From Devosia sp. (GTDB taxonomy: Bacteria; Pseudomonadota; Alphaproteobacteria; Rhizobiales; Devosiaceae), in NCBI GenBank assembly GCA_025352765.1, contig JANXSI010000436.1, positions 1 through 15,010 on the forward strand: a stretch of DNA of 15,010 bases, read 5' to 3'. Within the stretch, counting starts at the first letter, position 1. The number at the start of each line of letters is the position of its first letter. Below the pieces are notes generated by a model that did not search any database, had not been told where the DNA came from, and saw nothing but the letters and a program-made list of their open reading frames with translations. Below are positions 6,152 to 13,529 of the stretch, piece by piece. The position numbers and the translations under genes were made by a program.

Positions 6152-7858
6152 CTGTCGGCACATCTGACCATCAGCTATTCGGCACCAGCGATCGCGAGCG
6201 GCCCCACCGCTCCGGCGACCGCCACCGATACGCCCGCCGCCGACAGCCCGCTGGGCTTTCTCGCGGCCCTGGTCGACCAGCTGATGGGCGGCGGTGCCGC
6301 GACCGATCCCACCGCAGTCGGCTCTACCGACACCACCACGGCGGTTCCGGGGCTCTACGCCCTCAACTTCGATGCCAATGCGCCAGCGCCAGAGACCGCG
6401 TCGCCCGAGGGGCTGTCGCTCCTGGCCCAGCTCACCAAGGCGCTGAACGCCCTCAAGGCGCAGCTCGACGCCGGCCAGACGCCAGACCCCAAGCTCCTCA
6501 AGAAGCTCGGCGATACCGCCGATGCGCTGGCGGCGCTCCTCGCAACGCCAGCCCCGCCTGCCCAGATTGCCGCCGATCCGGTCACCCCGCTCGATCCCCT
6601 GCAGACGATCGAAGCGGCGGCCACAACGACGCCCGCCGTGCCATTGCCCGTCCCCAAAGATCGGCCGGTCGCCGACCCCACGCCAGCGCCTGGAACACCC
6701 GCGACCGACCCTGCCGCTGTGCTGCTCGCCGCGATGAACGCGTCAACGCCCATCGCGCCCACCGATCCCGCACCGTCAACGACCTCTCCGGTCCCGGCGG
6801 CGATTTCTCCGGCCGCCGCGTCCCAGCCCCTCCCCGCTATCGCTCAGTTGGCGCAGCAGCTCAGCGAGATCGCCGCCGCCACGCCGCTGCCACCGGAGAT
6901 CTCAAAGCGCATCGATGCGCTGGTGCAGAAGCTGAACACCGCGGAAGCCGACCCCACGACCCTCGCGCAGCTCGCCGCTCCAGGCGACAGCAACGCCAAG
7001 GCGCTCGATAAGATCGTCCAGCAGCTGCTCGACACCAAGCCAGCCGCAACCCCTGCAACTGCTGCCCCGAAACTCTCGGCCAACGCCCAGTTGGACATAC
7101 CGGCACCCATCGCCGCCAAGACCGCTCCGGCCGATCAGGCAGCGATCCCCGCTGCCGCCCAGACCCCGGCCACCACAAGCACGCCGACGACGACGCTCAA
7201 GGTTGCAAGCACCACCGCTTTACAGGGCACCGACGCGCCGCCGGTTGAAAAACCCAAGGCCGACCCCGCCATCGCCGTCGCGGCGACGGGACCGGCGGCA
7301 GACCCGGCGACGGCCGATCCTGCCAACGCCGTGCAGCCCGCGGTCCAGGGCATCGCCGGCGCCAACGCCCCGGCCGCGACGACCGCAGCGCGCCCGCTTC
7401 CAGCCGCCTACCAGCCCGTTGCCAACCCGATCAACCTCGGCCAGATGGCCTTCGAGATGGTTCGCCAGGTCAGTCAGGGCCAGTCGCGCTTCACCATCCG
7501 CCTAGATCCGCCCGAACTCGGCCGCGTCGACGTCAAGATGCATGTCGATGCCACCGGTACGGTCAACGCCAAGCTCACGGTCGAGCGGTCCGAGACCCTC
7601 GACATGTTCCAGCGCGATCAGCGCTCGCTGGAAAAGGCCCTCGGCCAGGCCGGCCTCGACGGCGCCAAGACCAATCTCGAATTCTCGCTGAAGCAGAACC
7701 CCTTTGCCGGCATGATGGGCGGCGACCAGCGCCCCTCGGGCGGCTATGGCAGCGGCGCGGGCTATGCCTCGCCGGCCGACGAGGACGCCAGCCCCGTTCC
7801 CGCCATCACCCTTTATCGCGGCACCGCCTCGGCAGGCGGCGTCAATCTGTTTGTGTAG
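6152..7858 (+). CDS. fliK: flagellar hook-length control protein FliK
   Basis: Exported ruler that sets hook length and triggers the switch to filament export. The C-terminal Flg_hook domain (about residues 425-535 of 568) is clear: GQMAFEMVRQVSQGQSRFTI, LDPPELGRVDVKM, then MFQRDQRSLEKALGQAGLD. Before it lies a long Ala/Pro/Thr-rich low-complexity stretch (about 100-420), as usual for FliK. The first ATG in frame is at 6284, but the frame stays open and protein-like upstream (SPLGFLAALVDQLMGG just before and across it). Back to the stop at 6089 it has no ATG, GTG or TTG. A CTG at 6152, 7 nt after GAGG (6141-6144) and about 31 nt after the predicted sigma-54 start, gives SAHLTISYSAPAIASG and is my choice; a minimal annotation would use 6284. 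flgD follows 9 nt after the stop. Confidence 0.88.
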   Translation: MSAHLTISYSAPAIASGPTAPATATDTPAADSPLGFLAALVDQLMGGGAATDPTAVGSTDTTTAVPGLYALNFDANAPAPETASPEGLSLLAQLTKALNALKAQLDAGQTPDPKLLKKLGDTADALAALLATPAPPAQIAADPVTPLDPLQTIEAAATTTPAVPLPVPKDRPVADPTPAPGTPATDPAAVLLAAMNASTPIAPTDPAPSTTSPVPAAISPAAASQPLPAIAQLAQQLSEIAAATPLPPEISKRIDALVQKLNTAEADPTTLAQLAAPGDSNAKALDKIVQQLLDTKPAATPATAAPKLSANAQLDIPAPIAAKTAPADQAAIPAAAQTPATTSTPTTTLKVASTTALQGTDAPPVEKPKADPAIAVAATGPAADPATADPANAVQPAVQGIAGANAPAATTAARPLPAAYQPVANPINLGQMAFEMVRQVSQGQSRFTIRLDPPELGRVDVKMHVDATGTVNAKLTVERSETLDMFQRDQRSLEKALGQAGLDGAKTNLEFSLKQNPFAGMMGGDQRPSGGYGSGAGYASPADEDASPVPAITLYRGTASAGGVNLFV

Positions 7859-7867
7859 GAGTTCACT

Positions 7868-8533
7868 ATGACCGTCAGCGGCATTTCCGGCACCTCTTCG
7901 TCGTCTTCCCTCGGCGGCAGCGGCTCGACCATCGCGGGCAATTTCGACACCTTCCTGCAGCTGCTCACCACGCAGCTCAAGAACCAGAACCCGCTCGATC
8001 CGCTGGACACCAACCAGTTTACCCAGCAGCTCGTGCAATTCTCGGGCGTCGAACAGCAGCTTAAGACCAACGACTTCCTGTCGGCTTTGGTCAGTGCCAA
8101 CACCAACTCGGTGCAGACCGGTGCCGTGAACTATATCGGCAAGACCGTCTCTGCCGCCGGGACCCGCTCCGAGCTGGTCAACGGCAAGGCCGTGTGGAAC
8201 TTCAGTCTCAAGGATGCGGCGACCAGCAGCGTCACCATCAAGGACGCCAAGGGCAACACCGTCTACACCGAGACCGGGGAACTTCAGGCGGGCGCCGGCC
8301 AGTTCACTTGGGACGGACGCACCAGCACCGGTGCCGTGGCTCCGGCCGGCACCTATACCATCACCATGCAGGGCACCAATGCCGAGGGCAAGAACGTGCC
8401 CATCTCGACCGCCTTCTCTGGCGTCGTCACCGGCGTCGATTTCACCGGCACCGAGCCGGTGCTGCTGATCGGCGGCTCGCGCGTCAACCTCTCGACGGTG
8501 ACCGCCGTCAACCAGACGGCGACCGGCGCTTAA
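7868..8533 (+). CDS. flgD: flagellar hook assembly (cap) protein FlgD
   Basis: Scaffold at the tip of the growing hook, needed for FlgE polymerisation; exported by the flagellar type III system and lost later. At 221 aa it has normal length. The N-terminal export/core motif is FLQLLTTQLKNQNPLDPLD (29-47), followed by TNQFTQQLVQFSGVEQQ, the FlgD hallmark. The middle and C-terminal parts (about 85-205) look like the FlgD tudor/Ig-like domains (GKTVSAAG, FTWDGRTSTGAVAPAGTYTI). AGGAG at 7857-7861, overlapping the fliK stop, is a strong ribosome-binding site 6 nt before the ATG. It is expected to share the fliK sigma-54 promoter. No anomaly. Confidence 0.96.
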   Translation: MTVSGISGTSSSSSLGGSGSTIAGNFDTFLQLLTTQLKNQNPLDPLDTNQFTQQLVQFSGVEQQLKTNDFLSALVSANTNSVQTGAVNYIGKTVSAAGTRSELVNGKAVWNFSLKDAATSSVTIKDAKGNTVYTETGELQAGAGQFTWDGRTSTGAVAPAGTYTITMQGTNAEGKNVPISTAFSGVVTGVDFTGTEPVLLIGGSRVNLSTVTAVNQTATGA

Positions 8534-8558
8534 CGCGCCATTCACCATGTCACGGTGT

Positions 8559-8591
8559 CGCCACGAATCCGCCCGCAGCGGATCCGTGGCG
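8559..8591 (+). terminator. hairpin after flgD, likely terminator
   Basis: Fourteen-base arms 8559-8572 and 8578-8591 pair except for one A-C mismatch, around a 5-nt loop. It starts 25 nt after the flgD stop, and the next gene has its own candidate CtrA site. No T-run follows, so termination may be partial or Rho-assisted; it could instead protect the 3' end of the mRNA. Confidence 0.5.
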
Positions 8592-8667
8592 CTTGGCGCA
8601 ACTCCATGATTCCTCGGGGATTCCTGACTGCAACACCCGGCAATTTTAACTGCTTGTAGACACTAGC

Positions 8668-8682
8668 TTAGGCAAATTTTAA
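8668..8682 (+). promoter_or_regulatory. candidate CtrA box upstream of sciP
   Basis: TTAG-GCAAATT-TTAA matches the CtrA consensus TTAA-N7-TTAA in seven of eight positions with exact spacing. It lies 49 nt before the sciP ATG. The surrounding 8640-8690 stretch is unusually AT-rich for this window. In Caulobacter sciP is itself under CtrA control, which fits. Regulation is inferred. Confidence 0.5.
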
Positions 8683-8731
8683 GCGCGATCAGCTACGCTC
8701 ATCCTAGGTCAGGTTTGAGTCAGTGAGTAGA

Positions 8732-9010
8732 ATGACCGTGCAAATGCGTCCACGCGTGAAGTACGTGATCGGTCCGGACGGAAGTCCGTTAACGATTGCG
8801 GATCTCCCGCCCAAAACTACACGTCGTTGGGTTATCCGCCGCAAGGCTGAGGTGGTCGCGGCCGTGCGCGGGGGTTTGCTCTCGCTCGAGGAAGCCTGCG
8901 CCCGCTACACCCTCAGCGTCGACGAATTCCTCAATTGGCAGGCTGCCATCGACAAGCATGGCCTCGCGGGTCTTCGGACCACCTGGATCCAGCACTATCG
9001 CGAAGGCTAG
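8732..9010 (+). CDS. sciP: CtrA inhibitor SciP (DUF1153)
   Basis: Small helix-turn-helix protein (92 aa) that in Caulobacter binds CtrA and DNA and keeps CtrA from activating its targets after division. The sequence is the highly conserved DUF1153: RPRVKYVIGPDGSPLTIADLP (6-26), TRRWVIRRKAEVVAAVRGG (30-48), then a helix-turn-helix (about 41-73) with LSLEEACARYTLSVDEFLNWQ. Homologues start close to (M)xxxMRPRVKYVIGPDG, so I use the ATG at 8732; a GTG at 8723 would add three residues. Neither has a strong ribosome-binding site. It is a single-gene unit, flanked by the hairpin after flgD and by a clear intrinsic terminator, with a candidate CtrA box upstream. Its place between flagellar blocks fits its role in their cell-cycle timing. 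Confidence 0.93.
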   Translation: MTVQMRPRVKYVIGPDGSPLTIADLPPKTTRRWVIRRKAEVVAAVRGGLLSLEEACARYTLSVDEFLNWQAAIDKHGLAGLRTTWIQHYREG

Positions 9011-9020
9011 CCCCCGAACT

Positions 9021-9059
9021 ATGCCTTCACCCCGATGGGGTGGAGGCATCTCGGCTTTT
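9021..9059 (+). terminator. intrinsic terminator of sciP
   Basis: Thirteen-base arms 9021-9033 (ATGCCTTCACCCC) and 9037-9049 (GGGGTGGAGGCAT) pair throughout, allowing one T-G wobble, around a 3-nt loop. A short T-run follows at 9056-9059. It sits in the 53-nt gap between sciP and the convergent GST gene, so it may stop transcription from both sides, though only the plus strand has T's after it. Confidence 0.75.
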
Positions 9060-9063
9060 GGCG

Positions 9064-9684
9064 CTATGGCGTACCGCTGCCCAAGTGGGCGGCAGCCGCC
9101 GACCGATCCTTCATCATCGCATAGTGCGCCTCGACCGCCGGCAATGCCGGCTTGTCGACGGGCACGCTCATCCAGCGATGGGTCGATAGTCCGAGCGCGA
9201 TGTCGGCAAGGCTGAACCGTCCATTGGCAACAAACCCTCCGGTCTCGGCGAGCCGCGCCTCGAATATGCGCATCTTCTTGGTCCAAGACGTGAGCGCCGT
9301 TGCGATACGGGCCGGGTCCGGGTTCGCAGGATCGCCCCTCAGCAGGGCCGGCACGATGTAGCCCCATGAAGGATTGAGTTCGGTCGCCTGCCAGGTCAGC
9401 CACTGATCGACCAGCGCCCGCTCCCTGAGGTCCTGTGGCCAGAGATCGCTTCCCGCCCGCCCCGCGAGATAGCGGAGCACTGCCCCGCTCTCCCACAGCA
9501 CGAACCCGTCGTCGATCACCACCGGGACCTGGCCATTGGGATTGAGGGCGAGAAACTCCGGCACGTTCGGGTCGCGAATCGGCTTGCCCCAATCCTCCCG
9601 CGCATAGCCCAGCCCCATCTCATCGGCTGCCCACAGCACCTTGCGCACGTTGATCGAGGTGATCCGTCCCAGAACTTTCAACAT
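9064..9684 (-). CDS. glutathione S-transferase family protein
   Basis: Cytosolic GST-fold protein (206 aa), expected to conjugate glutathione to, or reduce, electrophiles; the substrate is unknown. The N-terminal thioredoxin-like domain (about 1-78) has a likely catalytic Ser in GRITSINVRKV (S10), the cis-proline motif NGQVPVV (P54) and the glutathione-binding pair ES in LWESGAVLRYLA (65-66). The all-helical C-terminal domain (about 85-200) includes FVANGRFSLADIAL, the N-capping/hydrophobic-staple region typical of GSTs. The ATG at 9684 has AAGG about 7 nt upstream on its strand. It is convergent with sciP and divergent from fliF, with which it shares a 147-nt control region. No functional tie to the flagellar genes is apparent. 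Confidence 0.93.
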   Translation of the reverse strand: MLKVLGRITSINVRKVLWAADEMGLGYAREDWGKPIRDPNVPEFLALNPNGQVPVVIDDGFVLWESGAVLRYLAGRAGSDLWPQDLRERALVDQWLTWQATELNPSWGYIVPALLRGDPANPDPARIATALTSWTKKMRIFEARLAETGGFVANGRFSLADIALGLSTHRWMSVPVDKPALPAVEAHYAMMKDRSAAAAHLGSGTP

Positions 9685-9698
9685 TCCTTGACCTTACC

Positions 9699-9713
9699 CG
9701 GCACTTCCTGCCG
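9699..9713. promoter_or_regulatory. candidate FlbD (ftr-like) site upstream of fliF
   Basis: CGGCACTTCCTGCCG is a perfect five-base inverted repeat with a 5-nt centre, the same CGGCA-N5-TGCCG form as the site upstream of fliK. No sigma-54 promoter is visible near it, so here FlbD would more likely repress, as it does at the Caulobacter fliF operon. It also lies just upstream of the divergent GST gene. Inferred. Confidence 0.4.
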
Positions 9714-9738
9714 CCTTTTCGCATTCCGCGACACTTCG

Positions 9739-9753
9739 TTAAGACCTTGTTTA
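9739..9753 (+). promoter_or_regulatory. candidate CtrA box upstream of the fliF operon
   Basis: TTAA-GACCTTG-TTTA matches TTAA-N7-TTAA in seven of eight positions with exact spacing. It lies 26 bp downstream of the ftr-like palindrome and 78 nt before the GTG chosen as the fliF start. Early flagellar operons including fliF are CtrA-activated in Caulobacter. I see no convincing -10 element. Confidence 0.45.
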
Positions 9754-9831
9754 CCATCCACTAGGTAATTTTTGCCTATGGGGCCGGCACCGTGGGTGCT
9801 CCGGCGTCCGGGGCAACCGGCGAGTGGTTTT

Positions 9832-11487
9832 GTGAACGGTCTTACGCAGCTCTTCAACCGCCTCGGCTTGCAGCGGATCGCAGCCATGGCAGTGGTCGCC
9901 GCACTGATGCTCGGCTTCTTCGCCTTCCTGATCCTGCGCGCTTCGACCCCCCAGATGGCGCCGCTCTATACCGGTCTGTCGCTCGAGGACTCGTCGGCGA
10001 TCGTCGCCGAACTCCAAAAGCAGAACGTCCCCAACGAGATCCGAGGCGACGGCGACACCATCCTGGTCCCGCGCGACCAGATCACCAGCCTGCGCATGTC
10101 GCTGGCCTCCAACGGCCTGCCGACCAAGGGCCAGGTCGGCTACGAGATCTTCGACCAGCAGAACTCGCTGGGCGCCACTAGCTTCGTCCAGAACATCAAC
10201 AATGTCCGGGCCCTCGAGGGCGAGCTGGCGCGCACCATCTCGTCGCTCGCCCGGATCAAGTCGACCCGCGTCCACCTGGTCCTGCCCGAGCGCGCGCTGT
10301 TCTCGCGCGACAAGAAGGACCCGACGGCGTCGATCGTGGTGTCGGTCCGCGGCCAGCTCTCGGGCGAGGAAATCCGGGCCATTCAGCACCTCGTTGCCTC
10401 CGCGGTCGAAGGCATGGCCCCCAACCGCGTCACCATCGCCGACGACGCCGGCAATCTGCTGGCCGCGGGCGTCGGCGACAATGCCACCGACGTTCTCGCC
10501 GGCGAAGCCGATGAGCGCGTCGTCGGCGTCGAGTCACGGCTGCGGACCCGCATCGAGGACCTTCTTGCCAACGTCGTCGGCGATGGCCGTGCCCGCGTTC
10601 AGGTCAGCGCCGACCTCGACTTGACCCACGTCACCAAGACCGCCCAGACCTTCGATCCCAACAGCCAGGTCGTGCGGTCGACGCAGACCAAGGCGCTCGC
10701 CAACACCTCGACCGATCCGGCGAACTCCGGCCAGGTCAGCGCCTCGACCCAGTTGCCCGGCGCGACGACCGCGACCCCGGCGACCGCCGGCGCGTCGCAG
10801 CAGGCTTCGACCAACGAAGAGACCATCAACTACGAAATCTCGAGCACCAGCCAGACCGAGATGACCGATCCGGGCGCTATCAAGCGACTCTCGGTCGCGG
10901 TCGTCGTCGACGGCATCTACACCACCGATGCCTCCGGTAACTCGACCTACGCCCCGCGCGATCAGGCGACCCTCGACCAGATCAAGTCGCTGGTTCAGTC
11001 GGCCATCGGCTTCGACCAGACGCGCGGAGACCAGATCACCGTCGCCAACTTGCAATTTGCCTCCGGTCCGACGCCCGCCGCGACCGGCACGTCGGGCCCC
11101 AGCCTCTTCGACTTCACCCGCGACGACATGATCAACGGCGCCGAAATGCTGGTGACGCTGATTATCGCCCTCGCCCTGGTGTTCTTCGTCATGCGCCCGC
11201 TGCTCAAGCGCGTGCTCGCCCCCGAAACCCAGCCGCTCGCTTTGCCCATGAGCGCCGAAGTGGGTGCGCCGGCGGGCGCAATGAACCAGGGCGGTTCCCA
11301 CCAGCAGACCGGGACCGAACTCCTCGCCGACCCCAACGTCGAAGCGGCACCTCCGGCCTGGATGAACGATGTCCGCAACCAGGGCGCAGCCCAGGCCCAG
11401 ACCATCAAGACCATCGGAACGCTCGTTCAGGACAACCCCAAGCAGGCCGCGCTGATCGTGCGCGACTGGCTGACGACCGGAGCGTGA
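9832..11487 (+). CDS. fliF: flagellar MS-ring protein FliF
   Basis: Forms the inner-membrane MS ring, the base on which rotor and export gate assemble. From the GTG at 9832 it is 551 aa, normal for the family. Membrane helix 1 is at about 15-35 (RIAAMAVVAALMLGFFAFLIL) and helix 2 at 438-454 (EMLVTLIIALALVFFVM). Between them lie periplasmic ring-building motifs: YTGLSLEDSSAIVAELQ, GYEIFDQQNSLGATSFVQ, RALEGELARTI and VHLVLPERALFSRDKKDPTASIVV. The C-terminal tail (525-551, ending NPKQAALIVRDWLTTGA) is the FliG-binding segment. Upstream in-frame starts are TTG 9772 and ATG 9778; I prefer the GTG because NGLTQLFNRLGLQRIAAM resembles known N-termini, GAGTGG precedes it and it leaves room for a promoter at the CtrA box. 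First gene of a six-gene run; fliG follows after 8 nt. Confidence 0.95.
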   Translation: MNGLTQLFNRLGLQRIAAMAVVAALMLGFFAFLILRASTPQMAPLYTGLSLEDSSAIVAELQKQNVPNEIRGDGDTILVPRDQITSLRMSLASNGLPTKGQVGYEIFDQQNSLGATSFVQNINNVRALEGELARTISSLARIKSTRVHLVLPERALFSRDKKDPTASIVVSVRGQLSGEEIRAIQHLVASAVEGMAPNRVTIADDAGNLLAAGVGDNATDVLAGEADERVVGVESRLRTRIEDLLANVVGDGRARVQVSADLDLTHVTKTAQTFDPNSQVVRSTQTKALANTSTDPANSGQVSASTQLPGATTATPATAGASQQASTNEETINYEISSTSQTEMTDPGAIKRLSVAVVVDGIYTTDASGNSTYAPRDQATLDQIKSLVQSAIGFDQTRGDQITVANLQFASGPTPAATGTSGPSLFDFTRDDMINGAEMLVTLIIALALVFFVMRPLLKRVLAPETQPLALPMSAEVGAPAGAMNQGGSHQQTGTELLADPNVEAAPPAWMNDVRNQGAAQAQTIKTIGTLVQDNPKQAALIVRDWLTTGA

Positions 11488-11495
11488 GTTAGATC

Positions 11496-12551
11496 ATGGC
11501 AACCCCCGGCAACAGCAACGGCAATCAGTTGGTCATTGGCGGCGACGCCAAGCACCGCAACCTCTCTGGCGACGAGAAGGCGGCTGTGCTGCTGCTGTCG
11601 CTCGGCCCCGATTACGGCAAGCCGATTCTCGAAGAGCTCGATGAAATGGAGATCAAGATCCTGTCGCGCGCCATGGTGCGCGTCGGAGCGGTTACCCAGG
11701 ACATGGTCGACAGCCTGTTCGTCGAGTTCGTCACCAGTGTGTCGGCCAACGGCAACGTCGCGGGCAATTCCGAGACGACCCAGCGACTGCTGCTCTCCTT
11801 CCTGCCCGCCGACCGCGTTGATGCCATCATGGAGGAGATCCGCGGGCCTGCCGGCCGCAACATGTGGGAGAAGCTCTCAAACGTTCAGGAGGACGTACTC
11901 GCCTCCTATCTCAAGAACGAATATCCCCAGACCATCGCCGTCGTGCTTTCCAAGATCGCCACCGACCACGCCAGCAAGGTGCTTGCCGTACTGCCGGCCG
12001 AACTGGCCATGGATGTCGTCCGGCGCATGCTGAGCCTCGATCCCGTGCAAAAGGACGTCCTCGAAAAGATCGAGTCGACACTGCGCACCGAGTTCATGTC
12101 GACGCTCACCACCTCCAAGCGGCGTGACAGCCACGAGCAGATGGCCGAGATCTTCAATTCCTTCGATCGTCAGACCGAAGCGCGGTTCATCACCTCGCTC
12201 GAAGAGAACGACCGAGACGGCGCCGACCGCATCAAGGCGCTGATGTTTACCTTCGAGGATCTGAGCAAGCTCGACAACACCGCCATCCAGACCGTCATTT
12301 CAAAGATCGACAAGAAGGAACTCGCGCTTGCCCTCAAGGGCGGCAACGAGCAGGTTCGCGAATTCTTCTTTGCCAACATGTCGGCACGCTCCAGCAAGAT
12401 TCTGCGGGACGACATGGACGCCATGGGACCCGTGCGCCTCAAGGACGTCGACGAGGCCCAGGGCCGGATGGTGTCGATCGCCAAGGATCTTGCGGCACGC
12501 GGCGAAATCGTCATCCAGAAATCCAAGACCGATGAGGAGATGATCGCGTGA
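11496..12551 (+). CDS. fliG: flagellar motor switch protein FliG
   Basis: Cytoplasmic rotor protein (351 aa) that links FliF to the C ring and meets the stator to make torque. The N-terminal domain (about 22-110) has SGDEKAAVLLLSLG, the middle domain has the EHPQTIA-type motif as NEYPQTIAVVLS (141-152; Tyr for the usual His), and the C-terminal domain carries the charged torque helix region in VREFFFANMSARSSKILRDD (287-306) followed by MGPVRLKDVDEAQ. About 20 extra residues at the N-terminus (TPGNSNGNQLVIGG) are low-complexity. The gene overlaps the next one by 4 nt (GTGA), so translation is coupled. Confidence 0.97.
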   Translation: MATPGNSNGNQLVIGGDAKHRNLSGDEKAAVLLLSLGPDYGKPILEELDEMEIKILSRAMVRVGAVTQDMVDSLFVEFVTSVSANGNVAGNSETTQRLLLSFLPADRVDAIMEEIRGPAGRNMWEKLSNVQEDVLASYLKNEYPQTIAVVLSKIATDHASKVLAVLPAELAMDVVRRMLSLDPVQKDVLEKIESTLRTEFMSTLTTSKRRDSHEQMAEIFNSFDRQTEARFITSLEENDRDGADRIKALMFTFEDLSKLDNTAIQTVISKIDKKELALALKGGNEQVREFFFANMSARSSKILRDDMDAMGPVRLKDVDEAQGRMVSIAKDLAARGEIVIQKSKTDEEMIA

Positions 12552-13198
12552 CCGCCGCATCTCCAGCCAAATTCCGCTTCGACCTCGACCTCGGCCATCG
12601 CGAGGAACGCAATTCCGTCATGAGCGAGGGCGCGATGGCAGCCTTGCTCAACAATGCCCGCGCCGAGGGCTTCCAGCACGGCGTCGCCGAAGGCCAGCGG
12701 GGCGCCGTCGTCCGGGCCGCCGAGCGGCTGGCGCAGGCGGCCGAGACCCTGGCCGATCATACCGCCGCGCTCAACGCGTCCCTCGATGATGCCCGTCATG
12801 CGACTCTGGCCGAGGCCGTCGAGCTTGCCGCCACCATCGGCCGAAAGCTCGCTGCGCATCTGCTGGCCCAGCAGCCGACGGCGGAGATCGAGGCGCTGAT
12901 CACCGAGTGTCTGGCGTCGCTCGATGCCGTGCCGCATCTGGTCATTCGCTGTGCCCCCGACCTCGCCGACGCGGTACGCGAGATCGCCCTCGCCCGGATC
13001 GCCAGTTCCGGCTTCACCGGGCGTCTCGTCGTCCTCGGCGATCCCGACCATGGGCTCGGCGACGCCAAGCTCGAATGGGTTGATGGCGGGATCGTCCGCG
13101 ATCGCGCCGCGCTCGAAGGCGAGATCGACGTCCGCATTGAGAAGTATCTCGCCGCCCGCCGTGGCGCCCACGACAAGATGACCGGAGCTGCGCAATGA
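12548..13198 (+). CDS. fliH: flagellar assembly protein FliH (FlbE-like)
   Basis: Cytoplasmic regulator and tether of the export ATPase FliI (216 aa). The start is GTG at 12548, overlapping the fliG stop. Features seen: GxxxG-type repeat GFQHGVAEG (41-49), the FliH helix-packing signature; a long Ala/Glu-rich helical region (about 35-110) with LAEAVELAATIGRKLAAHLL; and the C-terminal FliH domain with GRLVVLGDPDHGLGDAKLEW followed by VDGGIVRD. In Caulobacter the gene at this place is called flbE. It overlaps fliN by 4 nt (ATGA). FliH sequences are divergent, so the call rests on these motifs plus position. Confidence 0.88.
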   Translation: MTAASPAKFRFDLDLGHREERNSVMSEGAMAALLNNARAEGFQHGVAEGQRGAVVRAAERLAQAAETLADHTAALNASLDDARHATLAEAVELAATIGRKLAAHLLAQQPTAEIEALITECLASLDAVPHLVIRCAPDLADAVREIALARIASSGFTGRLVVLGDPDHGLGDAKLEWVDGGIVRDRAALEGEIDVRIEKYLAARRGAHDKMTGAAQ

Positions 13199-13524
13199 TC
13201 AATGAACCCGGCGCCGGCCTCGGCGGCCTCGAGGAAATGTCGGCCTCCGAACTGGGTGGCCCGACGCAGGTCCTCGAGCGCACCGCCGCCGATCTCGAAG
13301 CCGTCTTCGACGTTCCGGTTCGCATCTCGGTCGTGCTGGGCCGCGCCCGCATTCCGGTCGCCAGCCTGCTCAAGCTCGACATCGGCTCGGTGGTCGAACT
13401 CGACCGCCAGGTCGGCGAAGCCGTCGAGATTTTCATCAACGAACGCCTCGTCGCTCGCGGCGAAATCGTCCTCGTCGAGAACCGGCTCGGCGTGACGATG
13501 ACCGAAATCGTCAAGGCAGGATAA
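13195..13524 (+). CDS. fliN: flagellar motor switch protein FliN
   Basis: C-ring component at the rotor base, also a docking point for FliH (109 aa). The SPOA (surface presentation of antigens) domain spans about 35-106: VFDVPVRISVVLGRARIPVA, LLKLDIGSVVELDR, EAVEIFINERLVARGEIVLV and NRLGVTMTEIV, a near-perfect family match. The first 30 residues are a flexible acidic/Gly-rich lead. Start ATG at 13195 overlaps the fliH stop; flbD begins 5 nt after its stop. Confidence 0.97.
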   Translation: MINEPGAGLGGLEEMSASELGGPTQVLERTAADLEAVFDVPVRISVVLGRARIPVASLLKLDIGSVVELDRQVGEAVEIFINERLVARGEIVLVENRLGVTMTEIVKAG

Positions 13525-13529
13525 CGACC

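Noticed and set aside
5906..6163. 85-codon minus-strand frame ending in an ATGA overlap with the mnmA start
   Set aside because: It runs across the sigma-54/IHF/palindrome region of fliK and the likely mnmA promoter, shows no recognisable motif and has irregular composition; the stop-start overlap looks like chance.
6284..7430. Ala/Pro/Thr-rich low-complexity stretch considered as a surface or repeat protein
   Set aside because: The C-terminal Flg_hook domain and the adjacent flgD make it the normal variable middle of FliK.
7502..8548. 348-codon minus-strand open frame opposite fliK and flgD
   Set aside because: Antisense shadow of confidently identified genes, without domain features.
8638..8643. 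CGGCAA half-site upstream of sciP considered as a third FlbD site
   Set aside because: No matching TGCCG arm at the spacing seen in the other two sites; a single half-site is expected by chance.
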